DNA of 64,000 nucleotides from DASUXA01 sp036378155. GTDB lineage: Bacteria > Actinomycetota > Actinomycetes > Mycobacteriales > Micromonosporaceae. The notes under the pieces were generated by a model. It searched no databases. It was not told the origin of the DNA and worked only from the letters and a program-made list of their open reading frames with translations. Positions 38,613 to 46,901 of the stretch are shown here, piece after piece (the first letter of the stretch is position 1; each line of letters begins with the position of its first letter). The translations under genes were made by a program, and so were the position numbers. The stretch spans positions 1-64,000 of the forward strand of contig DASUXA010000097.1 in the NCBI GenBank assembly GCA_036378155.1, in the 5' to 3' direction.

Positions 38613-39431
38613 TCAGCCGACGTCCGGCGGCGCGAACCGGCGCACGTCGAGCGCGTCGACCGGACCCTCGCCCGCGCCGACCTCGATGAGACCGCGGCGA
38701 ACCGCCGCGGTGGCGACCGCCGCCGCCCGCCGCGCCGCGGTCTCCAGGTCGTCGCCGCGCGCCAGGCACGCGGCAAGCGCCGCCGAATGGGTGCACCCCG
38801 CGCCGTGCGTCGCCGGCACGTCGTACCGGGGTACCGGAATGTCCACGTGTCGACCGTCGACCAGCAGATGGTCGACCGGCGACTCGCCGTGCCCGCCGGT
38901 CACCAGCGCCGCCTTGGCGCCGAGCGCCACCAGCGCCTCGGTGAGCGCCGTCCGGTCCTCGGTAGCCATGCCGGTCAGCGCCTGAGCCTCGAGCAGGTTC
39001 GGCGTCACGACCGTCGCCAGCGGAAACAACCCGCCGACCAGAGCCTGTACGGCGTCGTCGCGCAGCAGTCGGGCGCCGGAACTCGCCACCATCACCGGAT
39101 CAACCACCAACGGCAGGTCGCGTCCGGCGAGGGTACCGGCGACCGCCTCGATGATCGGCGCGGAGAACAGCATGCCGGTCTTCGCCGCGCCGGGACGGAT
39201 GTCGCCGAGGACCGCCTCCAACTGCGCCACCACGAAGTCCGGCGGGCACTCGTGGATCGCGGTGACACCGGTCGTGTTCTGCGCGGTCAGCGCCACGATC
39301 GCGCTGGCGCCGTGTACCCCGCACCGGGCGAACGCCTTCAGATCCGCCTGGATGCCCGCCGCGCCTCCGGAGTCCGAGGAGGCGATGGTCAATGCCCGAG
39401 CTACCCCGTTGGGCTGGTCGGCTGCCGTCAT
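38613..39431 (-). CDS. thiD: Hydroxymethylpyrimidine/phosphomethylpyrimidine kinase
   Basis: 272 residues of the ribokinase-like family: ALTIASSDSGGAAGIQADLKAFA at the N-terminus, LVVDPVMVASSGARLL near 105, VVTPNLLEAQALTG near 135 and the C-terminal anion-hole motif THGAGCTHSAALAACLA near 215. It phosphorylates HMP to HMP-P and HMP-PP for thiamine synthesis or salvage. ATG 39431 is used; GTG 39440 in frame is an alternative. It diverges from the TPP riboswitch-controlled permease gene. No ThiE fusion or ThiC is present nearby. Confidence 0.94.
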   Translation of the reverse strand: MTAADQPNGVARALTIASSDSGGAAGIQADLKAFARCGVHGASAIVALTAQNTTGVTAIHECPPDFVVAQLEAVLGDIRPGAAKTGMLFSAPIIEAVAGTLAGRDLPLVVDPVMVASSGARLLRDDAVQALVGGLFPLATVVTPNLLEAQALTGMATEDRTALTEALVALGAKAALVTGGHGESPVDHLLVDGRHVDIPVPRYDVPATHGAGCTHSAALAACLARGDDLETAARRAAAVATAAVRRGLIEVGAGEGPVDALDVRRFAPPDVG

Positions 39432-39475
39432 GCGGCGCACGGTACCGCGAGCGTGAAGCGGTACGCTGCACAGGT

Positions 39476-39563
39476 CCCCGCGGGAGCCCGGACGACCGGG
39501 CTGAGAGGGCGGCTTGAGGCCGCCGACCGCTTGAACCTGATCCGGTTAGCACCGGCGAAGGGA
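39476..39563 (+). promoter_or_regulatory. TPP riboswitch (THI element) controlling the cytX-like permease
   Basis: Conserved TPP-aptamer elements in order: GGGCTGAGAGGG (39499-39510), CCGACCGCTTGAACCTGATC (near 39522-39542) and CCGGTTAGCACCGGCGAAGG (near 39542-39561). It ends about 10 bp before the permease ATG, so translational control by masking of the ribosome-binding site is likely. Confidence 0.95.
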
Positions 39564-39572
39564 GCGAGGTAC

Positions 39573-41012
39573 ATGTCAGCCGCTGACGGCGTCTCCGTAC
39601 GACCCCATCTGCCCACGGCGGAGGTGCCGCACACCCTCGCCGAGCCCGCGCCGCGCGCGCTCGGTCTGCTCGACCAACTCGGTTTCTGGGGCAACCTGGG
39701 CGTCAGCCTGCTCGGCTTCGGCGGCGCGATCGCGGTGTCCGCGCCCGCCGGGTTGCCTGCCCTGCCACTGTCCGGGGCGCTGACCGCGACCGTCGTCGGT
39801 ACCGCCCTCGGCGCGCTGGTCCTGGGCTGCTCGCTGGTGCTCGGCGAGCGTACCGGCGCGCCGACCATGGTGCTGCTGCGCGGGCTGCTCGGTGCCCGCG
39901 CCTCGATCGCGCCGACCCTGCTCAACGTGCTGCAATGCCTTGGTTGGGGCACGTTCGAACTGGTCGTGATCGCCGACGGACTGGCTGCGCTCAGCCACGG
40001 TCACCTGCCGCGTTGGGCCTGTGTACTGGTCGCCGGGGCGGTGACGACGGCGCTGACGATCCGCCCGTTGGGCGCGATCCGGTTGCTGCGCCGGTACGTG
40101 TCCGTGCTGGTCGTCCTGGCGGTCATCGTGCTGGCGGTGGACCTGCTGCGCACCCCGGTACCAGCCGGGCACGGCTCGTGGACCGGCTTCTGGGCGGGCA
40201 CCGATGCCGCCCTGGCGGTCGCCATCTCCTGGGTACCGCTCGGCGCGGACTATTCGCGGCACGCCCGGTCGGGTCGTACCGCCTTCGTCGGCGGGTTCGC
40301 CGGCTACGGCGTGACCCAGATCGCCTGCTACGCGGTGGGGCTGCTCGCCCTGGCACGCGCGGGGCAGGACCCGGACAAGGTGTTCGACGTCTTCCTCGCG
40401 CTGCCGCTCGGACTGATCGCGTTCGCGGTGCTGGTTCTGCGGGAAACCGACCAGAGTTTCGCGAACGTGTACTCGACGGCGGTGTCGGTACAGAACCTGC
40501 GACCACGCTGGGACCGCCGCGTGCTGTCGGTGGCGATCGGCGCGCTGACCACGGTCACCGCGCTGGCTGTCGACATCAGCCGGTACAGCAGTTTCCTGTA
40601 CCTGATCGGCGCGGTGTTCGTGCCGCTGTCCGGGGTGCTGCTGGCCGCCTGGCTGGGTCGCGCCGGACGCGACTGGGACGTTTCGTCGAACGCGCCGACC
40701 CGACCGGCGATGCTGTTCGCCTGGGTGCTCGGCTTCGTGGTGTACGAGCTGGTCAATCCGGGTGCCGTGGCGGGCTGGTCGGCGATGTGGACGGCAGCGG
40801 GCACGGCGCTGCACGTGGCGGGACACGCGTGGCTGAGCGCCTCGATCGCGTCGTTCGCGATCGCGTTCCTGGTCGCGTACCCGCTGGCGCGATGGGCGAC
40901 GGTTCGCGCCGGCGTGGAGCCGGCGGTCGACGTGCCGTCGACCGCCGGGCGCGACTCGGTCGACGGCGAAGTCGCCGCGCGCGGGTCGGTCGAGGGCGAA
41001 GTCGCCGGGTGA
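39573..41012 (+). CDS. cytX: CytX-like NCS1 permease for the thiamine pyrimidine (HMP)
   Basis: 479 residues with about 12 membrane helices, NCS1 purine/cytosine permease family: FWGNLGVSLLGFGGAI near 35, VLNVLQ-like LLNVLQCLGWGTFELVVIADG near 118 and VAISWVPLGADYSRHARSGRTAFVGG near 215. An NCS1 permease behind a TPP riboswitch is the CytX signature, importing hydroxymethylpyrimidine for ThiD, which is encoded divergently. The C-terminal about 30 residues repeat an acidic DGEVAARGSVEGEVAG motif. Confidence 0.9.
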   Translation: MSAADGVSVRPHLPTAEVPHTLAEPAPRALGLLDQLGFWGNLGVSLLGFGGAIAVSAPAGLPALPLSGALTATVVGTALGALVLGCSLVLGERTGAPTMVLLRGLLGARASIAPTLLNVLQCLGWGTFELVVIADGLAALSHGHLPRWACVLVAGAVTTALTIRPLGAIRLLRRYVSVLVVLAVIVLAVDLLRTPVPAGHGSWTGFWAGTDAALAVAISWVPLGADYSRHARSGRTAFVGGFAGYGVTQIACYAVGLLALARAGQDPDKVFDVFLALPLGLIAFAVLVLRETDQSFANVYSTAVSVQNLRPRWDRRVLSVAIGALTTVTALAVDISRYSSFLYLIGAVFVPLSGVLLAAWLGRAGRDWDVSSNAPTRPAMLFAWVLGFVVYELVNPGAVAGWSAMWTAAGTALHVAGHAWLSASIASFAIAFLVAYPLARWATVRAGVEPAVDVPSTAGRDSVDGEVAARGSVEGEVAG

Positions 41013-41026
41013 GGTGACCGCGCCGG

Positions 41027-41839
41027 TCAACGGCCGGGGCTGATCATCCCGTCGAGCATCCCCTCGTACGGCGAGGACGCCTCGGCCCACCACCGGCGCG
41101 GGATCCGCCCCGCGAGTCGCGCGTCGCGTCCCGCCTGTACCGCCTGCCGCATGGCGCGCGCCATCCGCACCGGGTCGGCGGCCCGGGTCACGGCGGACGC
41201 GACGAGTACCGCGTCGCAGCCCAGCTCCATCGCCTGGGCGGCTTCGCTGGCGGTACCGATGCCCGCGTCGAGCACCACCGGCACGGTCGCCTGCTCGACG
41301 ATCAGCGCGATGTTGTGCGGGTTGCGGATGCCGAGACCGGAGCCGATCGGCGCGCCGCCCGGCATGACGGCGGCACAGCCCACCTGTTGCAGGCGGCGGG
41401 CGAGCACCGGATCGTCGTTGGTGTACGGCAGCACCACGAAACCGTCGTCGACCAGCAACTCCGCGGCGGTGAGCAGTTCCACCGGGTCCGGCAGCAGGGT
41501 GTGTTCGTCGGCGACGACCTCCAGCTTCACCCAGTCGGTACCGAGCGCCTCCCGCGCCAGCCGCGCGGTCAGCAGCGCCTCGCCGGCGGTGCGGCAGCCG
41601 GCGGTGTTCGGCAGCACGGTGACTCCGGTGGTACGGACCACGTCGAGGACCGAGCCTCGCGCGGCAGGGTCGACCCGCCGCATCGCGACGGTGGTCAGCT
41701 CGGTGCCCGACTCGGTCAGTACCCGCGCCAGTCCGTCGAGGCTGGGCGCGCCCCCGGTACCGACGATGAGCCGGGAGCGGAACGTCCGGTCCGCGATGGT
41801 CAAAGGGTCGTCGGTGGTCACCGGCATGGTCACGGTCAT
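41027..41839 (-). CDS. thiG: Thiazole synthase ThiG
   Basis: 270 residues: FRSRLIVGTGGAPSLDGLA near 20, VLPNTAGCRTAGEAL near 72, the active-site Lys in DWVKLEVVADEHTLLPD near 97, AVMPGGAPIGSGLGI near 140 and VPVVLDAGIGTASEAAQAMELGCDAVLVASA near 170. It condenses deoxyxylulose phosphate, dehydroglycine and ThiS thiocarboxylate into the thiazole ring. ATG 41839 follows AGGGAGG, 2 bp after the thiS stop. Confidence 0.96.
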   Translation of the reverse strand: MTVTMPVTTDDPLTIADRTFRSRLIVGTGGAPSLDGLARVLTESGTELTTVAMRRVDPAARGSVLDVVRTTGVTVLPNTAGCRTAGEALLTARLAREALGTDWVKLEVVADEHTLLPDPVELLTAAELLVDDGFVVLPYTNDDPVLARRLQQVGCAAVMPGGAPIGSGLGIRNPHNIALIVEQATVPVVLDAGIGTASEAAQAMELGCDAVLVASAVTRAADPVRMARAMRQAVQAGRDARLAGRIPRRWWAEASSPYEGMLDGMISPGR

Positions 41840-41841
41840 CG

Positions 41842-42051
41842 TCAGCCTCCCTGTACCGCTGTCACGATCTCCACGACGTCCCCGTCGCGCACCCGCGTGC
41901 CCGCCCACGCGCCACGCGGTACCACCTCGCCGTTGAGCGCCACGGCGATGCCCTGGGACGCGGCGGTGAGCCCGGCGACCACGGCGGCGACCGAGGTGTC
42001 CTCGTCCACGCCGGTACGCCGACCGTTGACCGAGATGGTGACCTCACTCAT
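41842..42051 (-). CDS. thiS: Sulfur-carrier protein ThiS
   Basis: 69-residue ubiquitin-like protein ending in the required Gly-Gly (IVTAVQGG), which is adenylated and thiocarboxylated to deliver sulfur to ThiG. NGRRTGVDEDTSVAAVV and VALNGEVVPRGAW are typical. It overlaps thiO by 8 bp and is coupled to thiG. Confidence 0.95.
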   Translation of the reverse strand: MSEVTISVNGRRTGVDEDTSVAAVVAGLTAASQGIAVALNGEVVPRGAWAGTRVRDGDVVEIVTAVQGG

Positions 42052-43210
42052 GTTCGTGTTTTCCTCCGAAGCGTTCCGGCGTGCAGGGCGCCCATTCGGG
42101 ACCCGGCTCGTCGCCGTCGACCAGGGCGGTCACCGCGTCGGCGGTGATCGCGGACAGCAGGATGCCGTTGCGGTAGTGACCGGTCGCGAGCAGCAGCCCG
42201 GGCAGGCTTGACCAGCCGAGCACGGGGGCGTTGTCGGGGGTACCGGGGCGCAGCGCGGCGCGCGCCTCGACCAGTTCCAGCTCGCTGACCACCGGCAGCA
42301 GCTGGTACGCGTCGCGCAGCAGGGTGTACACCCCGCCGGCGGTCACCACCTCGTCGAAGCCGCGCTCCTCGACGGTGGCGCCGACGACGAGTTCACCGTC
42401 CGCCCTCGGAACCAGGTACACCTCGCTGCCGCGCACCAGGGCGCGCACGGTGTGGGTGAGGACCGGACCGTTCGGGCGTAGCGACGGGGGCAGTCCGAGC
42501 CGCAGGATCTGACCCTTCACCGGTCGTACCGGTGGGCGTGCCGCCTCGGGCAGACCGGGCAGCCCGGCGGTCCAGGCGCCCGCCGCGAGGACCACGGTGT
42601 CGCAGCGCAGTTCGCCTGTGTGCTCGGCGCGTACCCCGCGCGCCCGACCCGCCTCGACCAGGATCTCGACGACCCGGTCCGCGAGGATCTCGACGCCCGC
42701 GCCCTGGGCGGCGGCGCGCAGGGCGACGGCGTAGTCGCGGTTGTGTACCGAGTAGTCGCCCCGCGCCAGCACCCCGCCGCGTATGTCGGGCGTCAGGTAC
42801 GGCTCGAGGCGGCGCACCGCGCTGCCGGTGAGCCGGTCGGCGGCGAGTCCGAGCGACGAACGGAACCGGGACAGCCGCTCCAGCGCCTCGCGGTCGTCCG
42901 CGTCCAGCGCCACGACCAGGGTCCCCTCGTCGCGCAGTCCGACGGTACAGCCGGACGCCGCCTCCAGTTCCCGGACGAACTCCGGGAAGCGCGCCACCGC
43001 GGCGAGGTTCAGTCGCAGCAGGTCCTCCTCGCCGAAGCTCGCCTCGCTCACCGGCGCCAGCATGCCGGCTGCCGCCCAGCTCGCGCCCTGGGTTCCGGAC
43101 GCGTCGACCACGGTGGTACGTACGCCGGTCACCGCCAGTCGCCACGCCACGGCGAGTCCGATCACGCCGCCGCCAACGACGATCACGTCGCGTCCGCCAG
43201 GCGGCTCCAT
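42044..43210 (-). CDS. thiO: Glycine oxidase ThiO
   Basis: 388-residue DAO-family flavoprotein: FAD motif DVIVVGGGVIGLAVAWRLA at residue 8, GASWAAAGMLAPVSEA near 42, RPVKGQILRLGLP near 228 and the C-terminal GHYRNGILLSAITADAV. It makes dehydroglycine for the thiazole ring. First gene of thiO-thiS-thiG behind a TPP riboswitch. Having ThiO rather than ThiH is normal for aerobic actinomycetes. Confidence 0.95.
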   Translation of the reverse strand: MEPPGGRDVIVVGGGVIGLAVAWRLAVTGVRTTVVDASGTQGASWAAAGMLAPVSEASFGEEDLLRLNLAAVARFPEFVRELEAASGCTVGLRDEGTLVVALDADDREALERLSRFRSSLGLAADRLTGSAVRRLEPYLTPDIRGGVLARGDYSVHNRDYAVALRAAAQGAGVEILADRVVEILVEAGRARGVRAEHTGELRCDTVVLAAGAWTAGLPGLPEAARPPVRPVKGQILRLGLPPSLRPNGPVLTHTVRALVRGSEVYLVPRADGELVVGATVEERGFDEVVTAGGVYTLLRDAYQLLPVVSELELVEARAALRPGTPDNAPVLGWSSLPGLLLATGHYRNGILLSAITADAVTALVDGDEPGPEWAPCTPERFGGKHEHE

Positions 43211-43217
43211 CGTGCAG

Positions 43218-43330
43218 CTCCCTTCGCCGGTATGACCCGGATCAGGTTCGACGGTCGGGGCGGTCGCGACGCGCCAGCCGGGCGACTGGTCCGCCGTGGG
43301 CCCCCTCTCAGCCGAAAGGCTCCCGTGCTC
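43218..43330 (-). promoter_or_regulatory. TPP riboswitch controlling thiOSG
   Basis: On the minus strand: GGCTGAGAGGG (43305-43315 region), a variable P3 arm, then CGTCGAACCTGATCCGGGTC (near 43235-43255) and ATACCGGCGAAGGGAG (43217-43232). It ends about 7 bp before the thiO ATG. It has a longer variable arm than the cytX copy. Confidence 0.94.
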
Positions 43331-43365
43331 GGCTCGCAGCCTACGCCAGTGGTTGGATCGGTACC

Positions 43366-44058
43366 GTGACCACCGCTACTACCGTTGACCAGGCCACTGA
43401 CCGCCGCGCCCGGCTCGACCGCGCCCGTTTGTACCTGTGCACCGACTCGCGCCGACGGCAGGGTGACCTTCCCGACTTCCTCGACGCGGTACTCGGTGCC
43501 GGCGTGGACATCGTGCAGCTGCGCGAGAAGGGTCTGGAAGCCGCCGACGAGCTCGACCTGCTGGAGGTGTTCGCGGACGCCTGTCGACGGCATCACCGGC
43601 TGCTCGCGGTCAACGACCGGGCGGACCTCGCGTACGCCGTCGGAGCCGACGTGCTGCACCTCGGTCAGCGGGATCTCGCCCCGACCGTGGCGCGCCGGAT
43701 CGTCGGTCCGGACGTCCTGATCGGTCGCAGTTCGCATTCGGTGGCTCAGGCGACCGCCGCGGCGACCGAGCCGGAGGTCGACTACTTCTGCGTCGGTCCG
43801 GTCTGGGCGACCCCGACGAAGCCGGGGCGACCGGCGGCGGGCATCGAGCCGGTACGAGCGGTCGCGACCGCCGCGCCCACCCGCCCCTGGTTCGCGATCG
43901 GCGGGATCGACGAAGCGAACCTGGACGCGGTACTGGACGCCGGGGCGCGCCGGATCGTCGTGGTCCGCGTGCTGACCGAGGCGGACGATCCGGGTGCGGT
44001 CGCCAGGCGGCTCGCCGAGCGTCTGGCGGGCGAGGACGCCGGGTCGTCGATACGGTGA
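43366..44058 (+). CDS. thiE: Thiamine-phosphate synthase ThiE
   Basis: 230 residues: LYLCTDSRRRQGDLPDFLDAVL near 20, VDIVQLREKGLEAADEL near 48, LLAVNDRADLAYAVGADVLHLGQRDL near 84, IGRSSHS near 120, DYFCVGPVWATPTKPGRPAAG near 140 and FAIGGIDEANLDAVLDAGA near 175. It joins HMP-PP and thiazole phosphate. It diverges from the thiO riboswitch leader. GTG 43366 has no clear ribosome-binding site and may be leaderless. It is not preceded by its own TPP aptamer. Confidence 0.94.
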   Translation: MTTATTVDQATDRRARLDRARLYLCTDSRRRQGDLPDFLDAVLGAGVDIVQLREKGLEAADELDLLEVFADACRRHHRLLAVNDRADLAYAVGADVLHLGQRDLAPTVARRIVGPDVLIGRSSHSVAQATAAATEPEVDYFCVGPVWATPTKPGRPAAGIEPVRAVATAAPTRPWFAIGGIDEANLDAVLDAGARRIVVVRVLTEADDPGAVARRLAERLAGEDAGSSIR

Positions 44059-44092
44059 GTCGGCGTCGCCGTCGACCGGCGAGGGAGGTGCG

Positions 44093-44503
44093 ATGGACCG
44101 GCCCCGCATGCGGGTGACCTCGGCGGTACTCGGGTCGAAGGATCCCAGGGCGCTCGCGTCCTTCTACGAGCGACTGCTCGGCTGGACGAGGGTGGTCGAC
44201 GAGCCGGCGCGACCGGGCATGCCGCCGGAGGACGCCTGGGTGATGCTGCGCTCCGGGTCGGGGAGCGGATTGCGTGGGCTGTCGTTCCAGTACGAGCCGG
44301 ACTTCGTCGCGCCGGTGTGGCCCGCCGAGCCGGGACAGCAGGCGATGATGATTCACCTCGATATCGAGGTGGACGATCTGGTCGCGGCGACGGATTGGGC
44401 TGTCGAGGCTGGCGCCCGGCTGGCGGTGTACCAGCCGCAGGACGGGGTGCGCGTGCTGCTCGACCCAGCCGGGCACCCGTTCTGCTTGTTCCGGGCGGGT
44501 TGA
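44093..44503 (+). CDS. VOC-family (glyoxalase-like) protein
   Basis: 136 residues of the vicinal-oxygen-chelate fold: VTSAVLGSKDPRALASFYERLLGW at the N-terminus, GLSFQYEPDFVAPVWPAEPG in the middle and MIHLDIEVDDLVAATDWAVEAGARLA in the second half. ATG 44093 follows GGGAGGTG. It starts 34 bp after thiE and may be co-transcribed. Members range from antibiotic-binding to unknown enzymes; no metal-ligand assignment is secure. Confidence 0.85.
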   Translation: MDRPRMRVTSAVLGSKDPRALASFYERLLGWTRVVDEPARPGMPPEDAWVMLRSGSGSGLRGLSFQYEPDFVAPVWPAEPGQQAMMIHLDIEVDDLVAATDWAVEAGARLAVYQPQDGVRVLLDPAGHPFCLFRAG

Positions 44504-44585
44504 TTTCGGGGGCGCTCGCCGGGTGCCGAGCGTCGCCGGGTGCCGGGCGTCGCCGGCCCGGACCCGGACAGGTCCCGACCCGACG

Positions 44586-44671
44586 CACACCGCTGGTGAT
44601 GTGGCTACACCACCAGCGGTGTGAGCGTCCTGGGATGCTTACCTTCCCGGAGATGTACGTACATCCCCAGG
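44586..44671. repeat. Two nested inverted repeats between convergent genes
   Basis: First an inverted repeat with 13-bp arms (44586-44598, 44611-44623) and a 12-nt loop. Then a 14-bp perfect palindrome GATGTACGTACATC (44652-44665), enclosed by an outer CCTGGGATG/CATCCCCAGG pair. The first could end the VOC transcript; the second is unlike the other terminators here. Confidence 0.6.
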
Positions 44672-44794
44672 CGGGTGGGGCTCGACCGGCACACCTGTAC
44701 GCCGGGACCGCTGCCGCAAGAACCCGACACCACGGCGAACCCGCCGTTCCGGTCGGTCGGGCGGCGGCTCCGCCGCCGCCCGACCGGCACCCGC

Positions 44795-45922
44795 TCAGTC
44801 CTTGACCAGGAACTCGTCCATCGTGGGTACCTGCGCGTGGTCGCTGGTGAAGCCCAGCTCCGGCAGGCGCCACGCGTCCTCGAGAGTGCGCAGCAGCGAG
44901 TAGTGGTTGTACGCCACCTGGCTGGTGTGGTGGTGCGGACCGTCACCGGTCACGATGATCGCCGGAACCTTGCCGCCGCCGTACACACCGCCCGGCCAGT
45001 TCGGGTTGATCGCCGGGTCGCCGGCACGCAGCACCGGGGAGTCGCAGCAGCCCGCGGGCGAGTCCCACCCGCCGTTGGTGGCGTTCGCGGTGTAGTCGCC
45101 CTCGTCCGCGACGATGAAGATCGCCGAGTGGCGGGTCCACGCCTTGCTGCTCATGATCGTCGTGACCGCCTGCTTGACGAAGGCGTCCGCCTTCTGCTTG
45201 AGCGCGGCGTCGTTCGCGTCGTCGTTCGCCGAGCCGTACGGGCACGGCGTCTCCGGGTGCCCGGCGACGGCGGTGTACACCCCGCCGTGCATGTCGTTGC
45301 ACTGGTCGGGCGAGATGAACACGAAGTTCGGCCCGTGACCGGTGTTCAGGTCGGCGGCGAGGTCGCTGTACGGCTTGACGTGGCTCATCCGCCCGGCGTC
45401 GCCCCGCACGTCGTTGAACAGCACGAACGGGTTGTGCTTGGAGGCGTACAGCGCGGCGTTTCCAGCCGGCCAGTAGTCGGCGAGCTTGTTGTCGGCGGGC
45501 ATCGCCTCCATGTACGCGCCCCAGGTCAGGTGCGCCTGTTCGAGGGTGTCCACCAGGTTGGTGTGGTCGAACCGGTTGGCGGGGCTGTCGTCGTTGGTCC
45601 ACCAGTTCGAGCCGCTGATCGCGGCGACGTAGTTCGGCTCACTCGGGTGGGTGACGCCGTAGTAGTTCTCGGCGTTGCCGTACGTGTTCGCGAGCTGGGT
45701 GATGTACGGCGCGTTCGGGTCGCCCACGACGCCGTGCTGCGAATGGTTCTCCAGCATGATCACGTACGCGTGGTCGAGCTGGATGTGGGGCGCGGTGTCG
45801 CTTTCGTGGTCGGCCATGGCGGGGCCGGTCGCACCCGTGAACAGGGTGATGAGTGCGGCGGCGGCGCCCGCGGCGACTGCCGCGGTCGCGACACGCGCGC
45901 TGGGGGATGTGGACAGACGCAT
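44795..45922 (-). CDS. Secreted phosphoesterase-family protein (acid phosphatase / phospholipase C-like)
   Basis: 375 residues with a Sec signal peptide (about 1-37, cleavage after GPAMA). Then a phosphoesterase domain of the PF04185 type: AYVIMLENHSQHGVVGD, YGVTHPSEPNYVAAISGS, NPFVLFNDVRGD, FVFISPDQCNDMHGG, IFIVADEGDY and GKVPAIIVTG. The Asn-His-Ser and Asp/His clusters are the metal and nucleophile region of the family. It probably hydrolyses phosphomonoesters outside the cell. ATG 45922 follows GAGAGGA. Confidence 0.88.
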   Translation of the reverse strand: MRLSTSPSARVATAAVAAGAAAALITLFTGATGPAMADHESDTAPHIQLDHAYVIMLENHSQHGVVGDPNAPYITQLANTYGNAENYYGVTHPSEPNYVAAISGSNWWTNDDSPANRFDHTNLVDTLEQAHLTWGAYMEAMPADNKLADYWPAGNAALYASKHNPFVLFNDVRGDAGRMSHVKPYSDLAADLNTGHGPNFVFISPDQCNDMHGGVYTAVAGHPETPCPYGSANDDANDAALKQKADAFVKQAVTTIMSSKAWTRHSAIFIVADEGDYTANATNGGWDSPAGCCDSPVLRAGDPAINPNWPGGVYGGGKVPAIIVTGDGPHHHTSQVAYNHYSLLRTLEDAWRLPELGFTSDHAQVPTMDEFLVKD

Positions 45923-46163
45923 TCGAATCCTCTCGGACCGGCGAATTGCGAGCACCGGGCGTACCGGCACCGGTCGCGGTGCCCCGGCGACGCCTCGGCG
46001 AACTGTGCCCACCTTTCCAGATCCCGGTGGCGGCGCAACGTCGCCACGGTGAAGTTTCGGGTACCGGCGAGGGGACGCGACCCGGCGGGTCGCGGACGCG
46101 CCCGGTCCACGGGGCAGCGATTGGCTCTCGCCTCGGCGGTCGGCCGCGCGCGAGGGTGCCCTG

Positions 46164-46808
46164 GTGGTCACTTACGCGTCAGTGCTCGGCGTCGCCGCGG
46201 TCGCGCTCGGGATGGTGCTCACGCCCGGCCCGAACATGATCTACCTGGTGTCGCGCAGCATCACGCAGGGGCGTGTCGCGGGTCTGGTGTCGCTCGCCGG
46301 GGTGGCGCTCGGCTTCATGGTGTACCTCACCGCGACCAACCTCGGGCTGTCGGTGATCTTCGTGGCGGTTCCCGAGTTGTACCTGGCGGTCAAGCTCGCC
46401 GGTGCGGCATACCTCGGCTGGCTCGCGATCAAGGCGCTGCGCCCCGGCGGCATCTCGGTGTTCGAGCCACGGGAACTCGAGCCGGACTCGCCGCGCCGGC
46501 TGTTCACCATGGGACTGATGACGAACCTGCTCAACCCCAAGGCGGCGGTGATGTACCTGTCGCTGATACCGCAGTTCGTCCGCCCCGCGACCGGACACGT
46601 GACGGCGCAGGGGTTCGTCCTCGGCGGGGTGCAGATCGCGATCAGTCTCGGGGTGAACACGGCGATCGTGTGCGCGTCCGGCGCGATCGCGGTGTTCCTC
46701 GCCCGGCGACCCGGTTGGCTGCGGGTGCAGCGGTACCTGATGGGCACGGTGCTCGGCACGCTCGCCGTCAAGCTCGCCACGGACACCGCCGGGGCGACGC
46801 CCCGCTGA
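46164..46808 (+). CDS. LysE/RhtB-family amino-acid exporter
   Basis: 214 residues, six membrane helices. The LysE signature GMVLTPGPNMIYLVSRSITQ lies at residue 13, GAAYLGWLAIKALRPG near 76 and MGLMTNLLNPKAAVMYLSLIP near 115. It exports amino acids or related small molecules. GTG 46164 starts the gene. The 241 bp before it also hold the phosphoesterase promoter, on the other strand. Confidence 0.92.
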   Translation: MVTYASVLGVAAVALGMVLTPGPNMIYLVSRSITQGRVAGLVSLAGVALGFMVYLTATNLGLSVIFVAVPELYLAVKLAGAAYLGWLAIKALRPGGISVFEPRELEPDSPRRLFTMGLMTNLLNPKAAVMYLSLIPQFVRPATGHVTAQGFVLGGVQIAISLGVNTAIVCASGAIAVFLARRPGWLRVQRYLMGTVLGTLAVKLATDTAGATPR

Positions 46809-46857
46809 CGAGCGTTGGGCGCCGCCGCGGATGACGGCGGCGCGACCGGCGCGGGTC

Positions 46858-46889
46858 GGGAGGCGGCAGGCGCGTGCCTGCCGCCTCCC
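46858..46889. terminator. Hairpin terminator between lysE-type and PRC-barrel genes
   Basis: Perfect 14-bp stem (46858-46871 with 46876-46889) and a GCGT loop, between two convergent genes. Confidence 0.85.
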
Positions 46890-46901
46890 GCGCGGTACCG
46901 C

